A stretch of 64,000 nucleotides of DNA from Hemileia vastatrix (taxonomy: Eukaryota; Basidiomycota; Pucciniomycetes; Pucciniales; Zaghouaniaceae): contig JASXTE010000012.1 in assembly GCA_030280995.1 (NCBI GenBank), positions 10,148,001 to 10,212,000 of the forward strand. The letters run 5' to 3'. A program made the position numbers and the translations under genes. Below, piece by piece: positions 35,301-45,599 of this stretch. How positions within the stretch are numbered: the first letter of the stretch is position 1; every line of letters begins with the position of its first letter. The notes under the pieces were generated by a model. The model searched no databases. It saw nothing but the letters and a program-made list of their open reading frames with translations, and was not told the DNA's origin.

Positions 35301-36827
35301 AGCAGCCATGGAGTCAGTTGCTGTTTTCACTGATATTGGAGTGGGGAGTGATTTAAAATCAGATAGAAGACGTACGTCACCGGTTACATGATGCGTTGCC
35401 CCAGAGTCAAATACTCCTTTTACACTATCACTCTCCAGTTCCGCCAACCAGTCCTCACTTCCTAGATCAAGCTCATTGAGGGCAGAGGTGAGTACATTCA
35501 AAGCTGATGAGTCAATTTCGTTTAATCGTACTTTAGATGAAGTTGAAGGGTGTTTTCCTCTTTTGTCGGTTAAAGAACGACGGATTTGACCGACCGCATT
35601 TCGTGCTTGTTGAAGACGTGCTTCTCGTTGTCCCCATACTTCAACATTAAAAGCTGAGCCATTTCCATTGTATGGACATGTTTTCCAGAAATGTTCAGTT
35701 GAACGACAAAAACGGCATGAAGCGTCGTCTTTGTTGTATGCGGGTCGATAGCTATCTGTTTTACCTTTGCGGAAAGCTAGAGTAGAGACTTCATCATCCG
35801 ACGGGTTCAAAGCTGTGGTCAGGGCAGTGGACATGGTTGGACCAGCAGACAGAGCATTTGAGGATGAATTCGAGTATGAGTTTTGTAGGACGTCCATCAT
35901 TTCGTCAAAAGATGGTTGGACAATGTCTTTTCGAAGTTCAAAATGATGATTCGCCTCCGTGTAGAGATTATTAGCAGATGCTGGAAGGAGCAACTGTGTG
36001 AACGTCGCAGCCATCTCGTCAAATCCAAAGGTAAACCCCGAACGTTGTATCGCTTCCAAAATCGACTTGACGTTTTTTCCATGCGTCATTACATTTTCGA
36101 AAGGGAGATTCTTAACTTTTAGTAAGTCATTGAACAGGGACATGCGAGCTGTGTGTGACGCTTTATCAAATTTTTTACTAAGTATAGTAAAAGCCTTTTT
36201 ACATGATGTGCCAAAATCAATAAACGATTGGAGTTCCTCATCTAGGGTGTAGTATAGAATATGCCAACTCATTTCATCTTCAAACCGTGCGATCGAAGTA
36301 TTTAGATCAATTGATTCAGTAGCATATTTCGTAGTCCTGATCCGTCGATTCAGAAACAGATTTAGATTTTTAACCCAGACATGCCAATTCGAACCATCGA
36401 CTTTTAATTTGGCCATATGTTTTGTTTTTGAAATAATGTCTTCGATAATGTCGGCACAGTCCTTCCCTTTGTACTCCGATAGTGGTGCCAGTTCAGATTG
36501 GTTAGGCATATTGTGACGTGGAGGGGAACAGTGGGCAAAGGGATTGGGCAAATTATCAGTTGGGGAACGCGTGGAAGTTGAAGTATTATTTAGAGGTGAT
36601 TCTGGGGGAGAGTCCGCTGGGAAGAAAGGTCGGGCAGTGTTGCCACTAGAAGACGAGATGGGAGATGCAGTATGGGAGAAAGATTTTGAACGCCGTCGAT
36701 CACGTGTTGTGATTTTTGCGTTGTCGGTGTTAGAGAGGTGAGGAGGAAGATCCAAGTTACGGATTTCGCGTTGTAGTTTTGGTTTGGATTTGAATGGGTT
36801 AGGGTTATTGACGTCGAATGCTGGCAT
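32337..36827 (-). CDS. Copia C gag-pol polyprotein, 1496 aa
   Basis: A single intact frame from ATG 36827. Domains, with approximate residues: Ser/Pro-rich N-terminus (1-125); Copia gag (about 130-330); zinc knuckle CRFCRSTEHFWKTC (about 368, C-x2-C-x4-H-x4-C); protease FDSGATHHV (about 472); integrase zinc region WHRRLGH with C-x2-C (about 633-675); integrase core with VVSDLVGPM, RTDNGKEY and NGMAERFNE, giving D, D, E (about 703-800); RT with DVTTAYLH (about 1103) and the catalytic WIHVDDGVV (about 1185); RNase H with VYCDATWGG, ASMHSELMA and ADLLTKNLG (about 1350-1480). All catalytic residues are present. Length and order fit fungal Ty1/Copia elements that translate gag and pol as one protein. 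Confidence 0.95.
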   Translation of the reverse strand: MPAFDVNNPNPFKSKPKLQREIRNLDLPPHLSNTDNAKITTRDRRRSKSFSHTASPISSSSGNTARPFFPADSPPESPLNNTSTSTRSPTDNLPNPFAHCSPPRHNMPNQSELAPLSEYKGKDCADIIEDIISKTKHMAKLKVDGSNWHVWVKNLNLFLNRRIRTTKYATESIDLNTSIARFEDEMSWHILYYTLDEELQSFIDFGTSCKKAFTILSKKFDKASHTARMSLFNDLLKVKNLPFENVMTHGKNVKSILEAIQRSGFTFGFDEMAATFTQLLLPASANNLYTEANHHFELRKDIVQPSFDEMMDVLQNSYSNSSSNALSAGPTMSTALTTALNPSDDEVSTLAFRKGKTDSYRPAYNKDDASCRFCRSTEHFWKTCPYNGNGSAFNVEVWGQREARLQQARNAVGQIRRSLTDKRGKHPSTSSKVRLNEIDSSALNVLTSALNELDLGSEDWLAELESDSVKGVFDSGATHHVTGDVRLLSDFKSLPTPISVKTATDSMAAFITGYGNILVKGTNEELITIKGVFYCDKAKSTLLSPFDLLQNGVSLRFNDCHDYVISKNNKTLFVACLSPSERRWTVDLVYPCSLDTSLFAINYFNSLSSATLPAPFVSNPPSNIPYPKAVPNSIMDWHRRLGHTSTRILQRIVKMGLCEGAPDHVPSCKLHCDICAVSKSKRKNTCKSIKREHGLMELVVSDLVGPMVDITDHGEIYVATFRESFSTYGEVFILQKKSDVFNAFINFKNRLENVTNKRMKILRTDNGKEYMNKKFLDFLSDKGILHEHSMPYHHEQNGMAERFNETIGEISRTILLATNLPATFWPLAYCWASYVHNRIPNVRVNDSTPYQLIFNRVSDLSPIKIFGQWAYVHIPSEKRTRMEPRAMRCRVVGFLDGGKGWMFWHPETNTFVQSAMANFIPDGEEKSTSALTNPYPNSSSVQHQSKGDLSFVLNSLRFGDFTTEETISAQDSLVEFINNNAIDLSERIPRTFKQAMNRPDAEAWRNACSNEIHNLTDMKVWDIVPLPEGKTVTGARWVFALKRNELGEIVKHKARYVAQGFKQVKGVDFDATFAPTATFASLRLLLTLAATYNWPVKTFDVTTAYLHSDMNEEIYVKQPEGFETDNPLHVCKLKKALYGTKQAARCWWKHLSSLLSQIGYRSSNQDASVYVLVKQGSKAMLWIHVDDGVVMGSSKAVLDELEKDMGKYLKVKWSDCISSIVGLAISRCEKGFTIHQPALVNKILNEHNAAHLTSHAPLPTGLVLTSLQEKTNTPIDSTKFLSIIGSLSYLVAGSRPDLAYPVNFLARFASRPGKEEWVALNQLLRYLEFTKDKKFHLFPTVVHKPLTDVYCDATWGGEFARATGGHILRLNNCLILWQSKRQSRVATASMHSELMAMSNATRQALWMRNLLRELDLCHGPTKLFCDNKGAIVAATDNPSDKRCRHVDRDFYFVNEQLHRREIDIEWVSSQHQIADLLTKNLGANVWRDKRHLLGVY

Positions 36828-37071
36828 GAATTAAATGCCGGCGTGGTTAGGATGAATAGTAGAATTCTGTGGCAAGGATTAGTTGACCACGACGAGATTA
36901 AAGGGAGATGGAGTATGCGCCAAGAGTTAGTTGAACACAAAAAAAAAAATTGTTGAATTGTGAATGCCGATGATTAGTGGGCACCACTTCAGGCACGTTT
37001 AACGTGGGACAAACACGGGATTCACACTTGCTTCCGAGAGAATAATACAAGAACTTCAATTGTTCAGGGAC

Positions 37072-37082
37072 GGCCCATAACC
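37072..37082 (-). promoter_or_regulatory. Copia C primer-binding site for half tRNA-iMet
   Basis: Minus-strand GGTTATGGGCC directly follows the 5' LTR. Its complement, GGCCCATAACC, matches the anticodon arm of initiator tRNA-Met (CAT anticodon, then AA). This is the half-tRNA priming known for Drosophila copia. Confidence 0.7.
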
Positions 37083-37272
37083 TATGATAGCAACGTCAGT
37101 GCTGTCTCCGGAGTGAACCAATAATATTTCATTCTAACATACCTATGATAGCAACGTCAGTGCTGTCTCCGGAGTGAACCGGAGATAATACGACGAAGTA
37201 TCATAGGTTTATATACTTCTCTATGTACATAACACATAATATCGCTAAGTCTATGTCTGCCTAGTCATAACA
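37083..37272 (-). repeat. Copia C 5' LTR
   Basis: 190 bp, identical by eye to 32119-32308. Followed by AAAGG, the target duplication. Confidence 0.93.
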
Positions 37273-37277
37273 AAAGG

Positions 37278-38167
37278 GATGAAGGCCCTCATTTTTTGGG
37301 GTAGGAAGGGCTGATCACTCTAATGTTGTAATCTCTCCTCAGGATGAGATCCCGGATTGCAATAGGTCAGCTCACTTGGAGATAATTCAAGTGGATTCTC
37401 AATTATTTTCTGTTAATATTACTTTGGAGTGCAAATACGTTTTGGACTTTTCTATATGTTTATTGGATTTACCCTGTTTTTCTATTAAATTTAAAAATGG
37501 TGAAAAAGGCAAAATGGGCCAAATTAGGTTGGATAAAAATTGGAAGGGTATGTTTTATGACCTCCAGCAAGAGGGTAAACTGCAAAAATCACATCAAAAC
37601 CCGATTAAAAATCTCAGTATAATTAAAACACAAAAAAATAATTTATGTGAAAATGTTATTCCAGACCTCCAGAACAAGGTTAAACTGCAAGTATCTCCTT
37701 CTATTATGGACCTCCAGAAAGAGGGTAAGCTGCAAATATCACATCAAAACCCGATTAAAAATCTCAGTATAATTAACACACAAAAAAATAATTTATGTGA
37801 AAATGTTATTCCGGACCTCCAGAAAGAGGGTAAACTGCAAAAATCTTATCAAAACCCAATTAAAAGTCTCAGTGTAATTAAAACACAAAAAAATAATTTT
37901 TGTGAAAATTCAATTCCGGTCCTCCAGCAAGAGGTTAAACTGCCAAGTTTCTTTACGGGTGATTTACTTTTGGATAAGGGAAGCAAAGGTGTTGGAAAAT
38001 CTATTTATAAATTAGACAAGGGAAAGGAGAAAAGGGTAAAATTTAAAAATGAAATAAAATATTTTTCTAATTTTTCTTATTTCGATTCTGACAATGAATA
38101 AGATTCATTTGATGAAATTTTTAATGGCGAAACAAAAGTAAATGTTTTACCTCAAGTTTATTTAGAT
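37278..38167 (+). pseudogene. Element Y pol N-terminal region with in-frame hairpin repeats
   Basis: Homologous to X from GGGCTGATCAC (37306) on: LEIIQVDSQL here, LEIYQVDFQL in X. From 37557 to 37945 five H1 hairpins occur in one frame, each read as DLQxEGKLQ or a variant. They lie within longer direct repeats that encode SHQNPIKNLSII-like text. The region ends in a Lys-rich stretch and a stop at 38099-38101, before the frame continues toward RT. It has no known domain. The nucleotide conservation of the repeats is greater than the protein role would suggest. Confidence 0.65.
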
Positions 38168-39837
38168 GTGGACGCAGCCAAATGTAAGAAAGTAGCAAAT
38201 AAAGTTCGACCTATTAATGAACCGCTACCTGCCGAATTAAATCCACACTTGAGAAGACCAAGGTTATCAAGAGATCCTTATGAAAGTCCCTTGGTAAAGA
38301 ATCCGCCTGAGTTTTTTGAGACGTCAAGAATCACTTTTGAGAGACTGGGTGTTGTTAATTTTGGACCTGATGGTTGGTTGTCTGGAGAAGAGAAGAAGTT
38401 GTTGTTGGATGTGATGGTCAAGCGAGAGAAGGCCATTGATTTTGTAGAAGAGGAGAGGGGTGTGTTGAAGCATTTCTATGGGGAGCCTTACAAGATTCCT
38501 GTGGTATGTCATGAACCGTGGCAGCAGAAACCAATTCCTATTCCGGCTGCATTAAAAGAAGCCTATATTGAAGTTTTCAGAGAATGGATACGCACTGGAC
38601 TGTATGAGCAATCAACTTCAAGTTATTCTAGTCCGGTATTTTGTATCATGAAACCGAATGGCAAGCTTAGAGTTGTTCATGATCTTAGGGAATGAAATAG
38701 GGTTACAATAAAGGATGCTGGGATACCGCCTAGTGCTGAGGAGTTTGTCAAAGCCTTTTCAGGGAGAGTGTTTTATGGTTTGGGAGATAATATGGGTGGA
38801 TATGATGAGAGAGAGTTACATCCGGACTCAAGGCCTCTCACTACATTCAATACGCCACTAGGACATTTACAGTTAACAAGATTACCTCAAGGAGAAACAA
38901 ATTTGGTTGCAGTTTATCAAGCTCAGATGGCTTGGATCTTCAAGACGAAATTCCACAATATGCTTGAATCTTTATAGATGATGGAGGAATTAAGGGACCA
39001 AAAACCGACTATGATAACCAGGTGTTGGAAGAGAATCCTGGGATATGCAAATTCATTTGGGAGTTTTCAATTACATTAGAAAGAATCTTGTTTTGAATTG
39101 AAGAGGCTGGTTTAACTATTTCAGGCTCAAAGTTTTCATGTTGTGTGCCAGCCTTAGAAATATTAGGCCATGTGGTATGTAGAGAGGGTAGGATTATGTC
39201 CAAGAAGAAAGTTAACAAAATTCAGTCCTGGCCAAGACCCAAGAATACGACCGAAGTCAGAGGGTTTTTAGGCGTTTGCGTATATGTTAGAATATTTATT
39301 AAGGACTTTTCTTCATCGGTAGCTCCATTGAGATGGTTAACAAGAAAGGATGCAGACTGGGAGTGGGATGAAGAGTGTGAGAAGGAGGTTGTGGGGAAAG
39401 ATTTAGTCCTGCACAAGTTTGATTATGTAAAAGATGCTAGCAGAATTTATTTAGCAGTTGATTCAAGTCAGGTTGCAGCTGGGGCGGTTTTGTCTCAGAT
39501 GGATAAAGCTGGTTACATCAGGCCGGTTAGGTATGAATCTGTAGTATTTACTGAGGTTGAATCAAGATATTCTCAACCAAAATTGGAATTATGTGGTGTG
39601 GCAAAAATACTAAAGAAACTTCAGCATATTTTGTGGGGGCAACATTTTGAGTTGCAAGTGGATGCGAAATTGTTAATCCAGATGATTAATTCCCCAAGTT
39701 TACCGAACGCACCCATGACAAGATGGGTAGCTTTTATTCAACATTTTTTGTTTGATTTAGTTCATAAGCCTGGCAAGACTTTTACTATGCCAGATGGTTT
39801 ATCAGGGAGACCACCCACTGAAGAAGATTCAGACTAA
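38168..39837 (+). pseudogene. Element Y reverse transcriptase-RNase H
   Basis: Aligns throughout with X: LVKNPPEF, GVVNFGPDGWLSGEEKK, YEQSTSSYSSPVFC, NGKLRVVHDLR (RT fingers), GLGDNMGGYDER, LTRLPQGETN. The catalytic FIDDGG block (near 38970) sits in a shifted frame. Stops lie at 38693 (TGA) and 38975 (TAG). After the frameshift, 39145-39837 gives the thumb (LGHVVCREGRIM, TTEVRGFLGVCVYVR) and RNase H (YLAVDSSQVAAGAVLSQ, RYSQPKLEL, VDAKLLIQM, MPDGLS). The lineage is the fungal Gypsy group with a YIDD- or FIDD-type active site. Nonfunctional. Confidence 0.85.
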
Positions 39838-41638
39838 GAAGAGTTCGATGAAGATATACCTATTATCAAAGCCAGCACTAAAGGAGCTGAAGACTTTCCA
39901 TACCTCCCCCATAAGGTTAAACTTGCAGGATTATTGTGTTTAGATTATGGTGATGATTACCTCCACCAAGAGGATAAACTGGAAAATAGTTTTTATGTTA
40001 ATAAAGGTGTTGGAAAAGGTGTAGATAAATTTGGTATAAAGGAAGTAGAAGAATATGTGGTGTATGTAGAGGAAGATGTATTGGTAGTGTGGGATAGTAG
40101 TAAGTTAAGGAATAGCGTATATGTTGGAGAATTAGAGAATTTAAATAAAAAGGTGGATAAAGAGAAAGAGGTATTTTTGTATACGGTTTACAAAAGATCC
40201 AAAGGTTCAGAAGAAAAATGTCAACATAGCTCGATTAAAGATTTATTTATGGGACAACACTTATTGGCTCATTCATGTGCAGGTGATATTGGTGATAGAG
40301 AAGTCCCTATTGATGTTATATTAATTGATTTTCAAGATGAAGTCTGGGGTCAGACTGGTTTTTATTTTTTTAGTCAAATATTTGTTGACTTTAGAGAGAC
40401 CAGAAGATTGTGAAGACGATGAATGGGTGGCTATCAAGAGGAAGTCATCTACATTTTACCTATCTGGTCGACGTTTAATGAGGAGAAGGTATCCAAATCC
40501 TCAAGTAGTTATAACTCAACAGAAGGGGCAAGAATTAGTTTTGAAATCACTGCATGAAGATCTTGGGCATAGAGGCGTTGGAGAAACGTTTAGATAAATT
40601 TCTGATTGATTATGGTGGCCTGGCATGAAGATGGCTGTTAAACAGTGGGTTCATTCATGTGAAGAATGTCAAAGACAAAGTTATTTAAGGCCAAAAGAAC
40701 CTGGACGCGCTACCGGAGAAAATACACTCTTTCGGAGAGTCAGTTTGGATGCTGTTCATATCAAAGAGGGACAGTATAAATATTTAATTGTAGCCAGAGA
40801 GGAATTATCTGGTTGGGTAGAGGCAGCGCCTCTTATTAATTTTACTGCCAAAAAAGTGGCAGAATTTTTGTTAAATAATTAGGTGTATTGATATGGAGTG
40901 ATGAAATTGGTGACAGTAGATGGAGGTCCTGAATTTGGGGCTGAGTTTAGAGAGGCTGTATCTAAAATTGGATCAAAGGTTAGGGTAGCAACCCCATATT
41001 ATCCTGAAGCTGAAGGCATGGTTGAAAGAGGGCATCAAGTTATTAAGGATGCTTTAGTTAAAATGTGTGGGACAAGTGCCGAAAAGTGGAGGCACTATTT
41101 ACCTTTAGTTTTATTTGCTGATTGAATCACTGCCAAAAGGACGACCAGATTTTCACCTTATGAACTTGTTTTTGGACAGAAAGCAGTTTTACCAGTTGAT
41201 TTAGAAGCTGAATCATATCTTGGAGTTGACTGGGACACGGTCAAAACTACTGATGAATTATTGTGTGCAAGAATGATGCAGCTAGAAAAGAAAGAAGAAT
41301 ATTTAGAAAAGGCATATTCTCGGATGATGAAGATCCAAAATAAATCAGTTAGATATTGGGATGAGCGGTTGGCAAATCGATTAAGGAAACCTTTGAACCC
41401 AGGAGATATGGTCTTGGTGTATAATAGGAGTTTGGAAAGTCAGTGGGGAAAGATGTTTGCAGATAGGTGGAATGGACCGTATAAAATCAAGGAGCAAGTT
41501 TCCGGCGGTTCATATGTGTTAGAAGAGTTGGATGGAGTTGAATTGAAGAAGAGGGTAGCGGCCGATCAAGTGAAACGGTTCTATCCTAGAGGCACCAGGA
41601 GTGCCAAAGTCTCCCTCCGCAATGAGGATAAACTATGA
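39838..41638 (+). pseudogene. Element Y linker and integrase
   Basis: Linker (39838-40330) with two H1 hairpins (39903, 39960). Then LTLERPEDCEDDEWVAIKRK, HEDLGHRGVGE and CEECQRQS form the zinc-binding HHCC. The integrase core has SLDAVHI (D), TVDGGPEFG (D) and EGMVERGHQ (E). The C-terminus reads VLVYNRSLESQWGKMFADRW and ends FYPRGTR at about 41605. Stops are at 39835, 40595, 40880 and 41123, and one frame change lies near 40330. Confidence 0.85.
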
Positions 41639-41774
41639 TATCGACGAAATTTTATGGATCCCTCCGCAATGAGGATAAACTATGACATTTATCAGATTTT
41701 ATTAACCTCCGCAATGAGGATAAACTATGATGTTTATAAAAATCTTATCAACCTCCACAACAAGGATAAACTAT
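41614..41774 (+). repeat. Four H1 hairpins directly after element Y pol
   Basis: CCTC-CGCAAT-GAGG-ATAAACTAT at 41614, 41661 and 41706, and a weaker copy (CCTC-CACAAC-AAGG) at 41752, spaced 45-47 bases. The first lies within the final pol codons. Confidence 0.8.
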
Positions 41775-41987
41775 CTTCTTTTTATCAAAATACTTTTCTA
41801 TCATTACACTGCATATGGGCAACGAAACTGTGATGAAACTTAACGAAATGCAAGAAAACCTTCTTTGAAATTTTTGAAATTTAAAATTCTTAAAATATGG
41901 GTGAAGATAGTGTTGGAAAAATTTATAAAAATTTATTGGAAGAAGTGTTCACAGGGGAACCTTCTTAATTTAAATATTGGCAAGTGT

Positions 41988-42029
41988 GGGGGTAATTGAT
42001 GGGCTGGCTGCTCTATACACAATTACCCC
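41988..42029 (+). other. H2 hairpin, element Y
   Basis: GGGGGTAATTG ... CAATTACCCC with the inner hairpin GGGC-TGGCT-GCTC. Compare X copies at 58764, 59022 and 61932, where TAACTG/CAGTTA replaces TAATTG/CAATTA. Confidence 0.7.
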
Positions 42030-42259
42030 ATAATTTTCGTTTCCAAAATTTTCCCTGTTTCTATTTGAATCCTGGCTTTGTCTTTTAATTATAGGAAGTC
42101 CACTAAGACTATAAACTGGAACGAATCAAGAGACAACGCTCTCAACTCCGGATTCAAGATTTATATATATATATATTTTTTTTTGATTTTGATTTTTTAT
42201 GTTAGATTGTGATTTCTTTCCTTTAAATATAAATTATGAATTATTGCAAAGGTGATGCT

Positions 42260-42309
42260 CACTGGTGGTCTCTAATCATTTTTATAAATTGGAGGGAGCC
42301 CACCCAGTG
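42260..42309 (+). other. H4 hairpin, element Y
   Basis: CACTGGTGG ... CCACCCAGTG closing over TTTTTATAAATT. Same 50-base layout as X 59207-59256. Confidence 0.65.
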
Positions 42310-42383
42310 ATCATCATTATAAAATTATCTTCTAAAAACTTTCATTTATTTTCTTTTCTTTTCAATTTCTCAAAATTGTGTAA

Positions 42384-42453
42384 CCACATCAAGTTGCACT
42401 TGGATGTGGGTATGATGTCGAGGGTACGGCTCATCAAATGGCCGGGGGGCATC
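42384..42453 (+). other. H3 double hairpin, element Y
   Basis: CCACATC-AAG ... CTT-GGATGTGG followed by GATGTC ... GGCATC around GGCTCATCAAATGGCC. Two copies in X (59454, 59639) have compensating changes in both stems. Confidence 0.65.
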
Positions 42454-42868
42454 TTTTGAAATTTTAATTTTGATAATTCTTTTTTTATTTCCTTTTTTAT
42501 CTTTCTTTTCACATTCGTTTATCTTTCTTTAAAATTAAATTTTAACTTTTATTTCAAAACTATCTTTTCTAAAATCTTTTATTTTAAATTAAAAAAAAAT
42601 AAAATTAAAATTAAAAATAAAAAAAAATAATAATAAAATAAAATAAAACAAAAAATAATAAAAAAATAAAAATAAAATAAAAAAATAAAATAAAAATAAA
42701 AAATAAAAATAATAAAATGAAAAAATTAATTAATTAAATCAAAATTATTATATTTCATAGTTTTATTTTTCAGTCTTCATTCTTTTTAGTGTTATTCAGT
42801 TAGTTTAGAGAGGAAACAGGGTCTAAGGGAACTCAATACCTATGGGATTTTTCTTCAATATTTCTGTT
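42454..42868. other. AT-rich tract in element Y post-pol region
   Basis: T-rich to about 42560, then A-rich AAAATAAAAT runs to about 42740. No gene. Confidence 0.6.
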
Positions 42869-43596
42869 AGTCCTCCAAGACTTTAAACTGGCTACTGTTC
42901 AAGACTTTCCTTAAGGTTTTATACAAATTTTGGAGCTGTTAGTCCTCCAAGACTATAAACTGGCTACTGTTCAAGACGTTCTTTAAGGTTTTTTATACAA
43001 ATTTTGGAGCTGTTAGTCCTCCAAGACTTTAAACTGGCTAATTTTCAAGACTGTCATTAAAAATTTTATATTGGAGCTTTTAGTCCTTCAAGACTTTAAA
43101 CTGAATTTCAAGGATGTTCAAGATTTTATGGATATTTTTAGAGAAGGGTTCTAGGATAGAGAAGTTGTTAGGTCCACCAAGACCTTAAACTGGACTATTA
43201 TCAAGTTGTTGGGTCCCCCATGACCTTAAACTGGATTTCTTATCGATCAAATGTTTGGTCCATCATGACTTTAAACTGGTAGTTCATTCATTGTTTTAGT
43301 CCACTATGACCTTAAACTGGAAAATTAATATCTGCAGGAAAATTCAACATTCATTGGTCCACTATGACATCAAACTGGATTATCAAGTTTATTTAATCTT
43401 TGGTCAAGCCTAGGCCTTACTTAAGAATATTTCAAGTTATTTATCCACTTAAACGATCTTTGGTCCACCAAGACCATAAACTGGAAATCGATTATATGTT
43501 TGGTCCACCAAGACTTTAAACTGGAATGTCAATCTTGTTTGGATAATTCAATTCAATCTTTTAATTTATCACTGTCCACTAAGACTCTAAACTGGT
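42869..43596 (+). repeat. H1 hairpin array, element Y
   Basis: Twelve H1 copies: 42869, 42941, 43015, 43082, 43171, 43212, 43257, 43298, 43356, 43462, 43502 and 43573, with an earlier one at 42097. Stems are AGTC/GACT in the first part and mostly GGTC/GACC or GGTC/GACT later. The loop is six bases (mostly CTCCAA, CACCAA, CACTAT) and the tail is TAAACTGG. Spacing is irregular (40-106 bases) and the intervening text differs, so this is not a simple tandem repeat. Confidence 0.85.
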
Positions 43597-44081
43597 TATT
43601 CAATCATTTCTGGAATTGGGTGCTGATAAGCTTTAGGAGGTTAAAATTTTAGGTGGTGATGATGCTAACAAAAGCATAATGGTTAATTAGGTGAAATTTG
43701 GGCGCTTTAACATGGTCTAAAGTTAATATTAGGGGGTATCAATGTTGACCGATCCGCAATTAAATTAATTGCGGAGAATAATCTTCATACCCCAATTATC
43801 TTCCACAATTATTTTTGCTAATAATTGGGTTATTAGACACTTTATGTGTCAATGTTCACCTCTTATCTGACATTTTTATCCTCAATATTTGATAACCACA
43901 TCTTGGACAACTTTCTGGATATCCCAGCCTTCTACCTTGCTGCGCACTTCCATTCTCATCCCATCCTGTTCATTCTATCCGCTCAGAATTTCTCCCCATT
44001 TCATCTATTTGATTCTGCTCCTTTTCATCTCGCTATCTCATCTGCTTGTTTCTGCTCCTTTTCACCTTCATTTATAATAAC

Positions 44082-45426
44082 ATGCCTCATCATCCTAGAT
44101 CTTCTCAAAGGCAGTTATCACCCAGTTGTTCTTCAATTCCCAATACTTCCTCTTTCCCCCGCTCAGCTGAGAAATCAAAGACCGTTCAATTAAAAAAAGA
44201 TGAACATCTCATTCTTATCAACTGGCTGAAAACCAAATCTAACTATGATTCTTGTTTTGGTACTGAGTATGCCACTAAAGTAGGACGGCCCCCCACATCA
44301 AAAATTAATGGCTATCTTCTAATGGCAAATGAATTACGGAATAAGACCAAAGGAAGGATTGATCTTTTGCCTAAACAGATGTCTGAACGATTCAAGCATT
44401 ACCGAGAAAAATACAAGAAGGCAAAGGCTCTTTCATCTTCCACTGGTTTTGGGGGTACCGACAACAATATAACTAAGGGCATAAAATCCATAGACGATAA
44501 ACTTGAAACTTTATGTCCTTACTTTAAAGAGATGGATGCAATTTTTGGAGAGCGAGCCAATGTTAATCCTGTAAACATGTTGGATGTTGAAGATCCTATC
44601 TACAAAAATGATGTCGAAGAAAAACTTTTCCCATCCTCTTCCTCCACTCAAGCCTCCCCTCTTCTAAATTCTACAAATATAGATAGCTTTTCTATTGATC
44701 CTATTGACTTTTTAACCTAACCCAATCTAACTCAGGTCTGTTTTTTTTCTTTTATCTTATCAATACTTTTTTTTATTTACTTAGATTTTCTTATTTCTTA
44801 AAAGGCTGATGAACAAGCCCAGGACCCACAATCAACTGAGTCTGAAGCTAGTGACAATGATGAGGAGAAAAATATGACCTTGAAAAAGAAGCTTAGGGCT
44901 TCAAGTAGTCTATATTTCCACTCCCAAAGAAGACAAAAAAGTGATACTTCATCACAAACCCCTTTTTCTTTGATGGAACAGTTTTTAGAGAAACGTGATG
45001 CTGGTAAGTGATATCATACCTATTAATACTTTACTCTGCTTTTCTTCTACTTATTGTTAGCATTGCTTATCACTCTAGAAAAAGTGGAAGCTGCTAAAGA
45101 GACTCTAAAGTTTGAAAAGCAAAAAATGAGCTCTCTTTAAGGAGGGATGATAGGCTACAAGATTTGGAAGAGAGGAAGTACGAGCTCTCTTTACGGAAGG
45201 ATGATTGGGCCCAAGATTTGGAGGAGAAGAAGTTTAAGTTAACTCTAAGTATTGAAAAATCAAAAAAGAGGAGAAAACACTCAAACATTGAAACCTATTA
45301 GAGCAGATGAAATATAAGTTTGATCATGAAGAAAATTCCAAAAAGAAAGATTTCTTGATAGAATGTGTTAAAGCTAATAAATCTGTTGAGGAAATTGAAC
45401 GTTTAAAGAAATTGTTGGATGACTAG
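44082..45426 (+). pseudogene. Harbinger Myb/SANT-like DNA-binding protein
   Basis: ATG 44082. Exon 1 contains the trihelix/Myb-like block WLKTKSNYDSCFG, GRPPTSKINGYLLMANEL, QMSERFKHYREKYKKAKAL, then GIKSIDDKLETLCPYFKEM and FGERANVNP. This is the partner protein usual in PIF/Harbinger elements; it helps bring the transposase to the nucleus and DNA ends. A TAA (44718-44720) precedes a probable intron ending near 44803. Exon 2 is acidic (TESEASDNDEEKN). An intron starts at 45005 (GTAAGTG) and ends CTCTAG at about 45079. The last exon is a charged coiled coil with an internal duplication (ELSLRRDDRLQDLEER, ELSLRKDDWAQDLEEK) and frameshifts. It ends at TAG 45424-45426. Confidence 0.75.
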
Positions 45427-45599
45427 TTTGTTTTATTTCTCTCACACTTCAACTGTTCATATTTATTTGTACATAAAATTTACAATAATTTCCTGTATTT
45501 CATTACTCTATCAATCATTACTTGAATTTTAATATTTTAATGTTAAATATTCTTTTTTTAAATAAAATTTTCATGTCTCCTTTGAAAATTTGATGATCC

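Larger units (their letters stand above)
32119..37272 (-). mobile_element. Ty1/Copia element C, young and apparently intact
   Basis: 5154 bp, minus strand, with 190-bp LTRs that are identical by eye (32119-32308 and 37083-37272). Flanked by the 5-bp duplication AAAGG (32114-32118, 37273-37277). It holds one uninterrupted 1496-codon ORF, a polypurine tract and an initiator-tRNA half-molecule primer site. It is inserted in the element Y protease region. It is the youngest datable insertion here and the best candidate for an active element. Confidence 0.93.

Noticed and set aside
42869..43596. Regularly repeated short motif resembling a CRISPR array
   Set aside because: Spacing is irregular, the repeat varies in a stem-preserving way, no cas genes are present and the setting is a eukaryotic retrotransposon.
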